Below the pieces are notes generated by a model, which was given only the letters and a program-made list of their open reading frames with translations, did not search any database and was not told where the DNA came from. 64,000 bases of DNA from Henriciella sp. (GTDB taxonomy: Bacteria > Pseudomonadota > Alphaproteobacteria > Caulobacterales > Hyphomonadaceae): contig NZ_JAPYRE010000002.1 in assembly GCF_029936995.1 (NCBI RefSeq), forward strand, positions 1 to 64,000, written 5' to 3'. Positions 1 to 9,630 of the stretch are shown here, piece by piece (within the stretch, counting starts at the first letter, position 1; the number at the start of each line of letters is the position of its first letter). Both the position numbers and the translations under genes were made by a program.

Positions 1-76
1 TGGTGGAGCCTAGCGGGATCGAACCGCTGACCTCCTGCATGCCATGCAGGCGCTCTCCCAGCTGAGCTAAGGCCCC
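1..76 (-). tRNA. tRNA-Ala (anticodon GGC)
   Basis: Read on the minus strand, bases 76 to 1 fold as a complete tRNA: a 7-bp acceptor stem starting GGGGCCT, a D arm with AGCTCAGC and a GGGA loop, an anticodon stem CCTGC/GCAGG around the loop ATGGCAT, a T arm with GGTTCGATCCC, and an encoded CCA at positions 3-1. Loop positions 34-36 are GGC, which decodes GCC/GCU alanine codons. tRNA genes are common integration sites, but no integrase gene or repeated tRNA 3' end is visible in this window. Confidence 0.97.
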
Positions 77-132
77 AATTCATCGGAGACGCGTGAAGTA
101 TAGTCTCACGCGCTCCTGATCAAGTCCAATTA

Positions 133-720
133 TCAGGACTTCTTGTCTTCGTCCTCGTCATCCTCGCCGTCATCGTTATCATCATCAAGGTCGAGATCGT
201 CCTCGCCCAGATCAACGTCATCTTCGAGGTCGAAATCCTCTTCTTCATCGTCGAGGGAGACTTCGTCATCGTCATCGTCGTCGATGCCGTCTTCGTTGAA
301 GCCGGCCGGAACCTTGCCGGGTGCAGCTTCTTCGTCTTCATCTTCATCGCCGCCCTCGAGAACAACCTCATCGGCGTCTTCACCGAGTTCACGGGAGGTT
401 TCGTCTTCCTCCTCGTCGTCCTCTTCATCTTCATCGCCGTCGTTGTCGTAATCATCATCACCGCCCTCATCATCGTCAGCAGTCGATTTTTTCTTGCGGC
501 GCTTGGGCGATTCTTCTTCGAGATCCTCTTCCTCATCCTTCGGCACGGAGCTTTTGGCACGTTTGGCCTTCAGCTTCGCACTGGTCGAACGAACCTCGTC
601 ATCATCCGGGTCGAACTCAGTCTGACACTTCGGGCAAACAGCTGGACGCTTGTTCAGATCATAGAACTTTGCCTCACAGCTGGGACAAATCTGTTTGATA
701 CCAAGATCGGGATCGGCCAT
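133..720 (-). CDS. FYDLN-acid domain zinc-ribbon protein (TIGR02300 type)
   Basis: A 195-residue protein whose first 35 residues form a small zinc ribbon with CPSC (C12, C15) and CPKC (C29, C32). The family-naming FYDLN lies at residues 19-23 between the two pairs. A basic patch around residues 48-80 follows, and the rest is an extreme Asp/Glu tail of about 115 residues with runs of up to six aspartates. Proteins of this family occur beside aroA in alphaproteobacteria, as here, where it is divergent from aroA. The function is unknown. The ribbon suggests a nucleic-acid or protein contact and the tail should be disordered; both are inferences. Serine-rich reading frames on the opposite strand are codon shadows of the GAY/GAR tail. 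Confidence 0.93.
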   Translation of the reverse strand: MADPDLGIKQICPSCEAKFYDLNKRPAVCPKCQTEFDPDDDEVRSTSAKLKAKRAKSSVPKDEEEDLEEESPKRRKKKSTADDDEGGDDDYDNDGDEDEEDDEEEDETSRELGEDADEVVLEGGDEDEDEEAAPGKVPAGFNEDGIDDDDDDEVSLDDEEEDFDLEDDVDLGEDDLDLDDDNDDGEDDEDEDKKS

Positions 721-819
721 AGGTCTTGGGTCTCCGCACCTCGAATGAAATTATGCGGGGGCGCTTGCCAGAAAGGCGCGCCCCTGTCAAAGCGCTTTTC
801 GCCAGCTTGTGCAGAGGAG

Positions 820-2148
820 ATGCAATTGGTCTGGACCTCCCACCCTGTTCCCCGCTTACAGGGCGTCATACGGGCGCCCGGCGACAAGTCATGTTCACAC
901 CGTGCCCTTATGTTTTCAGGCATTGCAAACGGCACTTCGGAAATCTCCGGGCTGCTTGAAGGTGCCGACGTCATGAATACGGCCAGGGCGATGGCCGCGC
1001 TCGGCGCTGATGTCAAAAAAACAGGTCCTGGTAGCTGGACCGTTACCGGGGTTGGCGCAGCCGGGCTCAAATCACCCGGTGAAGACATAGATTTCGGAAA
1101 TTCCGGTACAGCTGCCAGGCTCATGATGGGTCTGATGGCAGGCTATCCGCTGGAAGCCAACCTCATTGGCGACGAGAGCCTTTCAAAACGTCCGATGAAC
1201 CGGGTGATCAGCCCGCTGGAGCGCATGGGAGCAAGGTTCAAGCATGATGGCGCAGGCAAACTGCCAATCCGGCTCAGCGGGTCCAGTACGCTGGATGCAA
1301 TTGAATATGCCCCGGAGCAGGCCTCCGCCCAGGTAAAGTCTTGCGTTCTGCTGGCTGGCCTCAATGCCGTCGGCACGACCCGGCTGACGGAAAGCCGGCC
1401 AACACGAGACCATACCGAGAAAATGCTGCGTGGTTTCGGTGCCAGACTGTCGGTGCGACCTGGAAGCGGGAACCGCCAGGTTGTCGAGATCGAAGGCGGG
1501 CAGCTCCTGCAACCGGTCGACACGGTCATCCCCGGCGACCCCTCATCAGCAGCATTTCTGATCGCCGGGGCACTGATCTCACCTTCAGGCGGGGTTGTCG
1601 TCGAGAATGTGATGTCGAACGAGACACGCGATGGCTTTTTCCAGGCCGCCGCGCGGATGGGCGCGGCTATTGGCGCAGAAGATACAGGCGATGCCGCAGG
1701 TGAACGTCTCATCGACCTTCAGGCCGCCTCTGGAGGCCTGAAGGGACGAGCCATTCCGGAGACACTGGTCGCCTCCATGATCGACGAATTTCCGGTCCTC
1801 GCCGTGCTCGCAGCGTTTGCCGAAGGGGAAACCGTCGTGACGGGGGCTGAGGAATTACGCGTAAAGGAAAGTGATCGCATAGCTGCGATTGTCGCCATGC
1901 TGCGTGTCAACGGTGTTGGGGTGGAAGAACGCGCTGACGGCTTTGTCGTCCTGGGTTGTGCTGGGCCGCCTCCTGGCGGGGGATTGGTCGAGACCCATCA
2001 TGATCACCGCATCGCCATGAGCGCACTTGTCATGGGAACCGCTTCCCGCAATCCGGTCTCGATTGATGATGCAGCCATGATCGCGACAAGCTATCCCGAC
2101 TTTGCCGCGCACATGCACGAACTCGGTGCCGACATACGGGAAGGATAG
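820..2148 (+). CDS. aroA: 3-phosphoshikimate 1-carboxyvinyltransferase (EPSP synthase)
   Basis: Sixth step of the shikimate pathway: transfers enolpyruvyl from PEP to shikimate 3-phosphate in the cytoplasm. Visible landmarks are PGDKSCSHRA near the N-terminus, GNSGTAARLMMG and KRPMNRVISPLERMG in the first domain, GDPSSAAF centrally, RVKESDRIAAI and the late DHRIAMS. The glycine-bearing NSGTA segment is the usual form; the alanine seen there in the tolerant CP4 enzyme is absent. The frame is open from 745, but family alignment favours a start near 820. A strong AGAGGAG at 813-819 abuts ATG 820, so TTG 826, six bases further on, is a credible alternative. The neighbouring cmk-rpsA order is standard for the class. 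Confidence 0.95.
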   Translation: MQLVWTSHPVPRLQGVIRAPGDKSCSHRALMFSGIANGTSEISGLLEGADVMNTARAMAALGADVKKTGPGSWTVTGVGAAGLKSPGEDIDFGNSGTAARLMMGLMAGYPLEANLIGDESLSKRPMNRVISPLERMGARFKHDGAGKLPIRLSGSSTLDAIEYAPEQASAQVKSCVLLAGLNAVGTTRLTESRPTRDHTEKMLRGFGARLSVRPGSGNRQVVEIEGGQLLQPVDTVIPGDPSSAAFLIAGALISPSGGVVVENVMSNETRDGFFQAAARMGAAIGAEDTGDAAGERLIDLQAASGGLKGRAIPETLVASMIDEFPVLAVLAAFAEGETVVTGAEELRVKESDRIAAIVAMLRVNGVGVEERADGFVVLGCAGPPPGGGLVETHHDHRIAMSALVMGTASRNPVSIDDAAMIATSYPDFAAHMHELGADIREG

Positions 2149-2216
2149 GTGAGAAGGGATGGCACGCTGAAGGCCTCTTGTGCGTTATGCAAGACAAAGG
2201 ACAAGGAGCAAGTATC

Positions 2217-2723
2217 GTGGCAGGAACCCTCCAACTTCATCGCGGCAACATTCTCGACATAACGTGCGATGTCATCGTCAATGCCGCCAACTCCTCCCTG
2301 ATGGGTGGCGGCGGCGTAGATGGTGCCATTCACAAGGCGGCAGGGCCTGAGCTTAAAGAAGCCTGCAAACCGCTAGCCCCCTGCCCCACTGGCGAAGTCC
2401 GGGTCACGGATGGCTTTGGCGTTGGGGACCGGCTGATCTTCCACACCGTCGGCCCCGTCTGGCGCGGCGGCGACCAAGGCGAAGCTGAACTGCTGAAAGC
2501 CTGCTACAGTCACTCTCTCAACGAACTGCTGAAACGCGAACTCAGCTCAATCGCATTCCCCGCCATTTCGACAGGCGCTTACGGATTCCCTGCGAATGAA
2601 GCTGCAGGCATCGCCGTGTCAGTATGCCGGGATTATATCGAAACCCATCCGCTAACGATAACCCTGGCAGCCTTTGACGAAACCAATGCGACCGCCATCA
2701 AGGCTGCGCTCAACCAGCCTTAG
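2217..2723 (+). CDS. Macro domain protein (O-acetyl-ADP-ribose deacetylase type)
   Basis: A single macro domain of about 168 residues, predicted to bind ADP-ribose and probably to hydrolyse O-acetyl-ADP-ribose or mono-ADP-ribose adducts. The sequence shows the substrate loop [20 protein letters not shown] followed by IHKAAG, and the second loop [12 protein letters not shown], both hallmarks of YmdB/MacroD-like enzymes. I chose GTG 2217 because AAGGAG lies eight bases upstream (2203-2208) and the domain begins directly after it; ATG 2178 in the same frame would add 13 residues with no recognisable content. It follows aroA by 68 bases. Its stop codon overlaps that of the convergent cysteine-synthase-like gene. 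Confidence 0.9.
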   Translation: MAGTLQLHRGNILDITCDVIVNAANSSLMGGGGVDGAIHKAAGPELKEACKPLAPCPTGEVRVTDGFGVGDRLIFHTVGPVWRGGDQGEAELLKACYSHSLNELLKRELSSIAFPAISTGAYGFPANEAAGIAVSVCRDYIETHPLTITLAAFDETNATAIKAALNQP

Positions 2724-3787
2724 CCAGCAAGCCTCTCAAGGGTTTCAAGCGGCGTGCGGATATTCAGGCCCTGTTCGTCAAGCCATGCCGGATTGAAATA
2801 CGTATCCGAGTATCGCTCACCACCATCGCATATCAGGGTGGCGACACTGCCAGCACGTCCAGCTTCACGCATCTCCGCCATGAGATGAAGCGCGGCCCAG
2901 ACATTTGTGCCCGTCGAGCCGCCGCATCGTCGCCCCAACACACCTTCCAGCCAGTGAATCGTCGCGAGCGAGGCTGCATCCGGCACCTGCATCATCCGGT
3001 CAATTACACGTGGCTGGAAAGAAGCCTCCACACGCGGGCGACCGATACCTTCGATCCGTGAGCGTGAGTTTATCCGCAGGTCGGATTCACCGCTGACATA
3101 ATGGTCATAGAACACGGAATTTTCCGGATCCGCTACACAGAGCCGGGTCTTCGACGAAAGATCCGAGCGATACCGGATATAGCGACCGATAGTGGCCGAG
3201 GTGCCGCCTGTCCCCGCGCTCATGACCACCCATTCCGGCAGGCTATGCTCCTCGAGGGCAAGCTGGGCAAACAGGCTTTCAGCAATATTGTTATTGCCAC
3301 GCCAGTCTGTCGCCCGTTCCGCATAAGTGAACTGGTCCATATAATGGCCGCCACATTCGCGGGCGATACGCTCAGCTTCCGCATAAATATCAGGCGCCGG
3401 CACAGCATGTGTCTCGGCTCCATAGAAACTTATCTGGTCGAGCTTTTTACGAGCCGTGCCTTCAGGAACCACGGCAATAAAGCGCAGACCGAGCAGACGG
3501 GCAAAATAAGCTTCAGAAACCGCTGTCGAGCCAGACGAACTCTCAACGATCACGGTATCAGGACCGATGGCCCCATTGCACAAGCCATAAAGGTAAAGGG
3601 AACGCGCCAACCTATGCTTCAGGCTGCCTGAGGGATGAATGGACTCATCTTTCAGATAGAGCGTCTGGTTCGGAAATCCCGGCAGGTCAACCCGGACGAG
3701 ATGGGTATCCGAGGACCGGTTAAAGTCAGCACTAATGCGCCGCATCGCCTCACACACCCATTGGCGCTCCGCACATATTTCCTGCAT
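2720..3787 (-). CDS. PLP-dependent cysteine synthase-like enzyme
   Basis: A 355-residue fold-type II PLP enzyme. The Schiff-base lysine lies in PSGSLKHR, the substrate-binding loop is [19 protein letters not shown], and the phosphate-binding glycine loop is [14 protein letters not shown]. Near the C-terminus are GGSTGTN and [13 protein letters not shown]. These match the bacterial cysteine synthase / cystathionine beta-synthase-like group, although this subgroup is longer than CysK and its substrate cannot be fixed from sequence. The open frame runs up to 3931 into cmk, but ATG 3787 has an AGGAAAGG upstream, begins where family homology begins and avoids overlap with cmk, so it is preferred. 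Confidence 0.85.
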   Translation of the reverse strand: MQEICAERQWVCEAMRRISADFNRSSDTHLVRVDLPGFPNQTLYLKDESIHPSGSLKHRLARSLYLYGLCNGAIGPDTVIVESSSGSTAVSEAYFARLLGLRFIAVVPEGTARKKLDQISFYGAETHAVPAPDIYAEAERIARECGGHYMDQFTYAERATDWRGNNNIAESLFAQLALEEHSLPEWVVMSAGTGGTSATIGRYIRYRSDLSSKTRLCVADPENSVFYDHYVSGESDLRINSRSRIEGIGRPRVEASFQPRVIDRMMQVPDAASLATIHWLEGVLGRRCGGSTGTNVWAALHLMAEMREAGRAGSVATLICDGGERYSDTYFNPAWLDEQGLNIRTPLETLERLAG

Positions 3788-3893
3788 GATAGGCCTTTCC
3801 TGTCCCAGCTTGTCCTCATGGTGAGGCCATAGCTGACTTTGCTTGGCAAGTCGTGCTTGACCGCTCACCCACCGTCGCGCATTTCTCCCCGCC

Positions 3894-4526
3894 ATGATTA
3901 TCGCCATCGACGGAACACTCGCATCCGGCAAGGGGACTATTGCGACGCGGCTGGCAGCGCATTACGCCCTGCCCCATATGGATACCGGCCGCCTCTATCG
4001 CGCTACAGGTGTTGCCGCGATACAGGCCGGCGTTGCCCTGGATGATGCCGATGGGCTTGCCGAACTGGCCTCAAGACTCGATCCGGGTATTTACAATGAG
4101 GCGGAGCTGCGCACGGCCGAGGCGGGAATAGCTGCGTCTAAAGTCGCTGCGCTCCTTCCTGTCCGGGCAGCGCTCCTGGAGCTGCAGCGGGCCTTTGCTC
4201 ATCAGGCAACAGGGGCTGTTCTGGACGGTCGCGATATCGGAACCATTGTCTGCCCCGATGCAGATGTGAAGCTATGGGTCGATGCCGATGTCGAGACCCG
4301 AGCGACGCGCCGGCACAGGGAGCTGGCCACTGCTGGCGACACCATCACGCTCGATGAAGTTCTCCGGCAACTGGAAGAACGCGACAGCCGTGATCGCGAC
4401 CGCAAGGACGCTCCAATGAAAATGGCGGCAGACGCGGTCTTGATCGACACCACTCATCTGACTATAGACGCGGCTGTGGAAAAGGCGCGGGCGGTCGTTG
4501 ATGCGGCCAAGGCCCGTCAGGAGTAG
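3894..4526 (+). CDS. cmk: (d)CMP kinase
   Basis: Phosphorylates CMP and dCMP to the diphosphates in pyrimidine nucleotide salvage. The 210-residue length is normal. The P-loop is GTLASGKGT at residues 7-15, slightly off the usual GPAASGKGT. It is followed by the substrate-binding [11 protein letters not shown], the DGRDIGT segment, and the lid/CMP region with RRHRELA and [14 protein letters not shown]. It lies upstream of rpsA in the same direction, the arrangement also seen in Escherichia coli and most alphaproteobacteria. The start ATG is the first base set after a CCCCGCC stretch and has no strong ribosome binding site. Confidence 0.95.
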   Translation: MIIAIDGTLASGKGTIATRLAAHYALPHMDTGRLYRATGVAAIQAGVALDDADGLAELASRLDPGIYNEAELRTAEAGIAASKVAALLPVRAALLELQRAFAHQATGAVLDGRDIGTIVCPDADVKLWVDADVETRATRRHRELATAGDTITLDEVLRQLEERDSRDRDRKDAPMKMAADAVLIDTTHLTIDAAVEKARAVVDAAKARQE

Positions 4527-4660
4527 CAAGGCCCTGAAGCACAATAGCTTCAAATCCAAAGGCCACGCCTCCGCCCAATCCGTAAAAGACTGACAGCGTA
4601 TACGCGCCAGCAATTCCGCTCGGCGCCATGAACTGCGTTGATCAGACCTTTGGAGAGAAC

Positions 4661-6541
4661 ATGTCTGATACCGAAACAATGAATCCGAGCACCGACGATT
4701 TCGCCGCGATGTTCGAAGAGAGCACTGGCGCATCGACGCTTCAGGAAGGCCGTGTTGTGCCTGCCACGGTCGTTGCCATCTCCGGCGACAACCTGATCCT
4801 GGATGTCGGCCTCAAGGTCGAGGGCCGCGTGGCCGCCAAGGAATTCCTGCTCGAAGACGAGAAACCCAAGGTCGGCGACATTGTCGAGGTTTTCCTCGAC
4901 CGCATCGAGAACCTTATGGGCGAAGCTGTGCTTTCGCGCGACAAGGCGCGCCGCGAAGAGAGCTGGATCAAGCTGGAAGACAGCTACAACAAGGAAGAGC
5001 CCGTAAAGGGTGCGATCTCTGGCCGTGTCAAAGGCGGTTTCACCGTCGACCTCGGCGGCGTCAACGCCTTCCTGCCGGGCTCGCAAGTCGACATTCGCCC
5101 TGTCCGCGATGTCAGCCCGCTCATGGGGGAGGTTCAGCCTTTCGCCATCCTCAAGCTGGACCGCCCACGCGGCAACATCGTTGTTTCGCGTCGCGCAATC
5201 CTTGAGGAAAGCCGTGCCGAGCAGCGCGCAGAAATCGTCGAAGCGATGAATGAGGGCGATGTCCGCGAAGGCGTCGTCAAGAACATCACCGATTACGGTG
5301 CGTTCGTGGATCTCGGCGGCATCGACGGCCTGCTGCACGTCACCGACATGAGCTGGAAGCGGATCAACCATCCGAGCCAGGTCGTCAACGTCGGCGATAC
5401 GGTCAAAGTCCAGATCATCAAGATCAACACCGAGACCCAGCGCATATCGCTCGGCATGAAGCAGCTCGAAGCCGATCCGTGGGAAGGCGTCGAGAGCAAG
5501 TACATGGTCGGCACGCGCCTTCCGGGTACGGTCACGAACATCACCGATTATGGTGCGTTCGTTGAGCTGGAAGACGGCGTTGAAGGCCTGATCCACGTCT
5601 CTGAAATGAGTTGGACCAAGAAGAACGTCCATCCGGGCAAGATCGTCTCCACCTCGCAAGAGGTCATGGTCGAAGTGCTCGATGTCGACGCCGAAAAGCG
5701 CCGCATCTCGCTTGGCCTGAAGCAGACCCAGGACAACCCGTGGTCAGCTTTCATGGCGGAGTACCCGTCGGGCACCGAAGTCGAAGGCGAAGTACGTGGC
5801 ATCACGGAATTCGGCCTGTTCATCGGTCTCGGACCGGAACTCGACGGCATGGTCCACATCAACGACATTTCCTGGGATGTGCCAGGCGAGCAGGCGATCG
5901 CCAACTTCAACAAGGGCGACGTCGTCCGTGCCAAAGTCCTGGATGTCGATGTCGAAAAAGAGCGTATCTCGCTCGGCATCAAGCAGCTGGCCGGCGACCC
6001 GATGTCCGATATGGACATTCGCCGCGGCAGCACGGTCACCTGCACGGTGTCGGAAGTGACATCGGGTGGTATCGAGGTTCAGTTCGGCGATCCGGCCATG
6101 ACGGCCTTCGTCCGCCGCTCCGACCTGTCGCGTGACCGTTCCGAGCAGCGTCCGGAACGCTTCTCTGTCGGTGACAAGATCGACGCCAAGGTGACGCAGA
6201 TCGACAAGGCAGCCCGCCGCGTCTCTGTTTCGATCAAGGCACTTGAGATCTCCGAAGAGCAGGAAGCCGTGAAACAGTACGGCTCTGCAGACAGCGGGGC
6301 TTCGCTGGGCGACATCCTCGGCGCCGCACTTGCCAAGACCGACGGCGACGCTGACGGAGAAGATGAAGCTCCGACATCGAAAGCCAAGAAAGCCTCCAGC
6401 AAGACAACGGAAACAGCCGATGAGGCCGAAACCAAGTCTGAAGAGGTCGAAGCTGACGCTGAGGAAAAGCCGAAGAAGGCTTCAACGGCCAAGAAGTCTG
6501 CCTCGAAAGCGGCAGACGAGGGCGACAGCGAGGCTGAATAA
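4661..6541 (+). CDS. rpsA: 30S ribosomal protein S1
   Basis: Ribosomal protein S1 recruits mRNA to the 30S subunit. Six S1 beta-barrel repeats can be followed at roughly residues 29-95, 115-185, 200-275, 287-360, 373-447 and 456-530. Repeats 3 and 4 are closest to the consensus ([11 protein letters not shown], then LIHVSEMSW or LLHVTDMSW). After repeat 6 comes a low-complexity tail of about 70 residues alternating Lys, Ala, Glu, Ser and Thr, making the protein (626 aa) longer than the roughly 560-570 residues typical of the class. ATG 4661 is chosen over the upstream in-frame ATG 4628 because GGAGAG precedes it at 4652-4657 and MSDTE matches family N-termini. Confidence 0.96.
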   Translation: MSDTETMNPSTDDFAAMFEESTGASTLQEGRVVPATVVAISGDNLILDVGLKVEGRVAAKEFLLEDEKPKVGDIVEVFLDRIENLMGEAVLSRDKARREESWIKLEDSYNKEEPVKGAISGRVKGGFTVDLGGVNAFLPGSQVDIRPVRDVSPLMGEVQPFAILKLDRPRGNIVVSRRAILEESRAEQRAEIVEAMNEGDVREGVVKNITDYGAFVDLGGIDGLLHVTDMSWKRINHPSQVVNVGDTVKVQIIKINTETQRISLGMKQLEADPWEGVESKYMVGTRLPGTVTNITDYGAFVELEDGVEGLIHVSEMSWTKKNVHPGKIVSTSQEVMVEVLDVDAEKRRISLGLKQTQDNPWSAFMAEYPSGTEVEGEVRGITEFGLFIGLGPELDGMVHINDISWDVPGEQAIANFNKGDVVRAKVLDVDVEKERISLGIKQLAGDPMSDMDIRRGSTVTCTVSEVTSGGIEVQFGDPAMTAFVRRSDLSRDRSEQRPERFSVGDKIDAKVTQIDKAARRVSVSIKALEISEEQEAVKQYGSADSGASLGDILGAALAKTDGDADGEDEAPTSKAKKASSKTTETADEAETKSEEVEADAEEKPKKASTAKKSASKAADEGDSEAE

Positions 6542-6590
6542 GCCAGTCTTTGCGGGATAAATTCCGCTAAATGACAAAAACAATATGATG

Positions 6591-6622
6591 TTTGGGGCGG
6601 AACCACTGGTTTCCGCCCCAAA
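6591..6622 (+). terminator. Rho-independent terminator after rpsA
   Basis: A perfect 12-bp inverted repeat: TTTGGGGCGGAA at 6591-6602, an 8-base loop, and TTCCGCCCCAAA at 6611-6622, followed by TTTCGTTT. It ends rpsA transcription and lies only 20 bases before the ihfB start codon, so ihfB probably depends on read-through or on a promoter inside or just upstream of the hairpin. Confidence 0.85.
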
Positions 6623-6642
6623 TTTCGTTTACATTCAAAGTC

Positions 6643-6942
6643 ATGCTCAGGTCAGAACTTATCGACAAGCTTGCGGCCGAATACAGCCACCTGAAACACG
6701 ACGATCTGGAGAAGATTGTCGCGGTCATTCTCGACGAGATTGCCCAGGCGCTGGCTGAAGGAAACCGGGTCGAACTTCGCGGTTTCGGGGCCTTTTCTGT
6801 ACGGGAACGAAAACCTCGTGTCGGGCGTAACCCGCGTACCGGCGAGAAGGTCATGGTAGACGCCAAGACCGTACCGTTCTTCAGGCCCGGAAAGGATTTG
6901 CGTGCACGGGTGAACGGAGGCGACGATCCTGAAGCCAGATAG
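6643..6942 (+). CDS. ihfB: Integration host factor subunit beta
   Basis: A 99-residue DNA-bending protein of the HU/IHF family. It begins [12 protein letters not shown], contains the dimer core [18 protein letters not shown], and has the beta-arm [10 protein letters not shown] whose proline intercalates into DNA. The C-terminus [14 protein letters not shown] is typical of the beta chain, and its place directly after rpsA is the usual one for ihfB. The frame is open from 6592, but that extension would translate the rpsA terminator hairpin, so ATG 6643 is used. The ribosome binding site is weak. Confidence 0.94.
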   Translation: MLRSELIDKLAAEYSHLKHDDLEKIVAVILDEIAQALAEGNRVELRGFGAFSVRERKPRVGRNPRTGEKVMVDAKTVPFFRPGKDLRARVNGGDDPEAR

Positions 6943-7055
6943 ATGGCCTACTGCTCGTGACTGGGACACGACAACTTACTAGTTGACCACTACAAGCTTT
7001 ACGCGAACTATCCTTCTTACTGGTGCGATAACCGCACGCAGATTGGAGGGACAAG

Positions 7056-7475
7056 ATGTTCAAGGAATTCAAGGAATTTGCAATGAAGGGCAGCCTGGTT
7101 GACCTGGCTGTCGGTTTCATTCTGGGGGGTGCGTTTTCCACCATCGTCAAATCGCTGGTCAATGACATCATGATGCCTCCGATCGGCCTGCTACTTGGTG
7201 GAGTAGACTTCGCAGATTTGATCATGCCGCTTGATGGCAATACGTATGAATCCCTGGCGGCCGCGAATGAAGCTGGCGCACCTGTCATCGCCTATGGGCT
7301 ATTCATCAACAACCTGATTTCCTTCATTATCATGGCGCTGGCACTTTTCTTTGTCGTAAAGGGCGTCAACAACCTCAAACGCAAGCAGGATGAAGCCCCC
7401 GCAGAAGCGCCTGCCCCGGCACGCCAGGAAGTCTTGCTGGAAGAAATTCGCAACCTGCTGGCCAAGCGGTCGTAA
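7056..7475 (+). CDS. mscL: Large-conductance mechanosensitive channel
   Basis: A homopentameric inner-membrane channel that opens under hypo-osmotic shock to release solutes. The 139-residue protein has the amphipathic N-terminal helix [13 protein letters not shown], the pore-lining first transmembrane segment [17 protein letters not shown], the conserved [12 protein letters not shown] turn, a short periplasmic loop, a second transmembrane helix [16 protein letters not shown] and a charged C-terminal helix ending [17 protein letters not shown] ribosome binding site lies just upstream of ATG 7056. It is a single-gene unit with its own terminator. Confidence 0.96.
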   Translation: MFKEFKEFAMKGSLVDLAVGFILGGAFSTIVKSLVNDIMMPPIGLLLGGVDFADLIMPLDGNTYESLAAANEAGAPVIAYGLFINNLISFIIMALALFFVVKGVNNLKRKQDEAPAEAPAPARQEVLLEEIRNLLAKRS

Positions 7476-7527
7476 ACTCTTAACCAGATTCAGCGACACG
7501 GATGCCAGTAGAGTTAGTTGCGTGTTT

Positions 7528-7570
7528 GAAGGGCGTGGCCTGTCTGGTCCCGCCCTTCTTTCTTTCTGGC
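7528..7570 (+). terminator. Terminator after mscL
   Basis: GAAGGGCG at 7528-7535 and CGCCCTTC at 7551-7558 form an 8-bp stem with a 15-base loop, followed by the pyrimidine run TTTCTTTC. The neighbouring lipoprotein gene converges and ends at 7592. Confidence 0.65.
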
Positions 7571-7591
7571 GTTCAGCTTATTCAGACAGGA

Positions 7592-8302
7592 TCAGTATTC
7601 GTAGACTTCCCAATCGGTCATCTCGATCGTGTAGGCCGTGTCCGCGAGATCGGAGGTCTGCTTGCGTGTGCGCAGCGTGCCCTCAATCCAGACGGCCTGC
7701 GAAAGGTCCTTCAGCTTGATCTTGTCTTCGGTCCTGACAAATACCGTCTGGTTCGGTGGAGGCGGTGGCGCATGCAGACAAGCTCCATAGTAAGGCACAA
7801 GCAGGAACTCACTGATGGCCGCGTCCGAGCCGTATTCGAAAGGCACTGTATAGCCAGGCAGGCGGACCTTCAGTCCATTTGCACCCTTGCCGTTGATTTC
7901 CTCGACCGTGTTGAAAGTCCCGATCTGAATTGCCTGGTCACGCACAGACCCTTCTGCTACGGCCCCACCTCTGGAGTATAACTGGGCCATTTGCGCCTGA
8001 TACATTTCGGCTATTCGCTCCTCCTCACCCTCCGGCATCAGCTCTTCCCAGCCGATTTCCATGACACCACGCGCACTCAGCGCGTCGGCTCGGGCTTTTC
8101 CTTCATCGGCAGCTTCATCCGGATCGGGAACCCTGTCGCCGACTTCCGGCTCTTCCGATGTCTCTGCACGGGCCAGCTCAACCGCTTCGGGTGTGTCTTC
8201 AGGCGAGGCGGCCGCATCTTCGTACGGTGCCTCACTAGCCTGGCTGCAGGCAACAACTCCAAAAAAAGCCGCCGCAATGGCGCTTGTCAGAATCTGTCTC
8301 AT
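7592..8302 (-). CDS. DUF3299-type lipoprotein of the zinc cluster
   Basis: A 236-residue envelope protein with a lipoprotein signal peptide: a hydrophobic stretch ending VVAC, so cleavage is expected before C19. A long acidic low-complexity linker follows (about residues 20-75). The C-terminal half carries EFLLVPYYGACLHAPPPPPN followed by QTVFV, the signature of the DUF3299 family. It is the last gene of a leftward run: DUF2796 lipoprotein, ABC ATPase, FtsX-like permease, then this gene after 56 bases. A comparable grouping (zrg genes) is zinc-regulated in Vibrio, by recollection. The molecular function is unknown; the GACxHxPPPPPN segment is a possible metal or ligand site. Confidence 0.82.
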   Translation of the reverse strand: MRQILTSAIAAAFFGVVACSQASEAPYEDAAASPEDTPEAVELARAETSEEPEVGDRVPDPDEAADEGKARADALSARGVMEIGWEELMPEGEEERIAEMYQAQMAQLYSRGGAVAEGSVRDQAIQIGTFNTVEEINGKGANGLKVRLPGYTVPFEYGSDAAISEFLLVPYYGACLHAPPPPPNQTVFVRTEDKIKLKDLSQAVWIEGTLRTRKQTSDLADTAYTIEMTDWEVYEY

Positions 8303-8358
8303 GACTCTTACCTAGGTGTCCCTGCCTGATGCATCCATATTCATGTACACTCCTTGCT

Positions 8359-9630
8359 TCAGAGTTTCACGGTCAGTCCGTCAGCCAGTGACCGGCGCAA
8401 GGCCGTGGCTGCCGGGACAGTTCCGATGAGAAGGGCCGCACCGGTTACAGCTAACACAGTCCACAAGTCGATCATGGACAGTCCCAGTCCCTGTAGCTGG
8501 ACTCCATAGGATGATGAAAGCACCGGCCCCAGAAGAGCGAGCCCGAGCTGAACCAAAACCAGACCAGACAAGGATCCGACCAGTCCCAGCAAACCGGCCT
8601 CGGCCACCATCAGGGTAAAGATATGGCCCGGTCTTGCCCCTGTCGCCCGAAGGATCGCCATTTCACGGCGGCGCTCATTCAGACTGGTGAGGATACTAGT
8701 CAGAACAGACACGAGGCCGACAGCGATCACAAAGATGGACACCGCGATCAGGGCGCGTTCCACCACACCGGTCACTTGCCAAAGCTCCCCCAGAGCCACG
8801 CCGGGTATTATGGCCAGCAAGGGCTCTCCCTGGCGGGTATTCAGCGCACGCTGGGTCGACAGGATGGAACCTCGACGCTCAAGACCGACGAAGACCGCTG
8901 TGATTGTGCGTGGTGTAAGGTCGAAATCACGGATCATATCCTCCGTAATCGTATCGGCCATGGGGCTTCTGGTTCCCGTTTCCCAACCAACGTGAATAGC
9001 CGTCATCCCTTCCAGAGGAATATGGATCGTCTGGTCCACAGGCGTTCCTGTGGGCTCCAGAATCCCAGTCACGATAAAAGGCCTGTCCTCGTGATCCGTC
9101 AGGCCCGCCGAGCCGAGCCCATGTGTGAGTACGATCTCGCTTCCTGTTTTGTAGCCCAGCTCCCGCGCGACACCTGCTCCTATCACCGCCTCATAGATAT
9201 CTTCGAAGCGCTCTCCCTGTGTCAGGACGAGCGGCGTATCGTTCGAATACCTGTAGCGTTCGAAATAGGTCTGGTCTGTTCCCATGACACGGAACCCGCG
9301 ATGACTGTCCCCGAGTGAAACCGGGATCGTCCAGGCAATATCTTCGCGTGCGGTAATATCCTGATAGGTCTGCCAGCTGATTTCTGCTGTCGCATTACCC
9401 AGCCGGAACACTGAATAGAGCAACAGGTTGATCTGCCCCGTGGGAGCACCAACGATCAGGTCGGTGCCCGATATCGTATTATCGAAGCCGGCACGCGCAC
9501 CATTGCGTGCCTTGTCCACCCCCAGGAAAAGAGCCACCGAAAGGGCAACTGCAAGGATGGTAAGCAGGGCGGATGCCTTACGGTTCAACAGGCTGCGCCA
9601 GGCGAGACCAATAATCGAAGCGTTCATCAT
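8359..9630 (-). CDS. FtsX/MacB-like ABC transporter permease
   Basis: A 423-residue inner-membrane protein with MacB topology: an N-terminal transmembrane helix (about residues 20-40, LLTILAVALSVALFLGV), a large periplasmic domain of about 240 residues, and three C-terminal helices. The C-terminal FtsX core includes SILTSLNERRREMAILRATG, the cytoplasmic coupling segment. Its ATG overlaps the stop of the upstream ATPase gene (ATGA, 9627-9630), so the two are translationally coupled. MacB-type ABC proteins usually move substrates or lipoproteins between periplasm and outer membrane rather than import ions. Its link to zinc is inferred from the DUF2796 and ZIP neighbours. Confidence 0.88.
   Translation of the reverse strand: MMNASIIGLAWRSLLNRKASALLTILAVALSVALFLGVDKARNGARAGFDNTISGTDLIVGAPTGQINLLLYSVFRLGNATAEISWQTYQDITAREDIAWTIPVSLGDSHRGFRVMGTDQTYFERYRYSNDTPLVLTQGERFEDIYEAVIGAGVARELGYKTGSEIVLTHGLGSAGLTDHEDRPFIVTGILEPTGTPVDQTIHIPLEGMTAIHVGWETGTRSPMADTITEDMIRDFDLTPRTITAVFVGLERRGSILSTQRALNTRQGEPLLAIIPGVALGELWQVTGVVERALIAVSIFVIAVGLVSVLTSILTSLNERRREMAILRATGARPGHIFTLMVAEAGLLGLVGSLSGLVLVQLGLALLGPVLSSSYGVQLQGLGLSMIDLWTVLAVTGAALLIGTVPAATALRRSLADGLTVKL

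Noticed and set aside
1-76. tRNA-Ala as an integration site for a mobile element
   Set aside because: No integrase, no repeated tRNA 3' end and no change in composition beside it in this window; only one flank is visible.
143-451. Serine-rich plus-strand frame over the FYDLN tail
   Set aside because: Direct complement of Asp/Glu codons; serine-only composition is the expected artefact.
4550-5659. A 369-codon minus-strand frame opposite rpsA
   Set aside because: Shadow of the repetitive S1 repeats; no ribosome binding site or recognisable domain.
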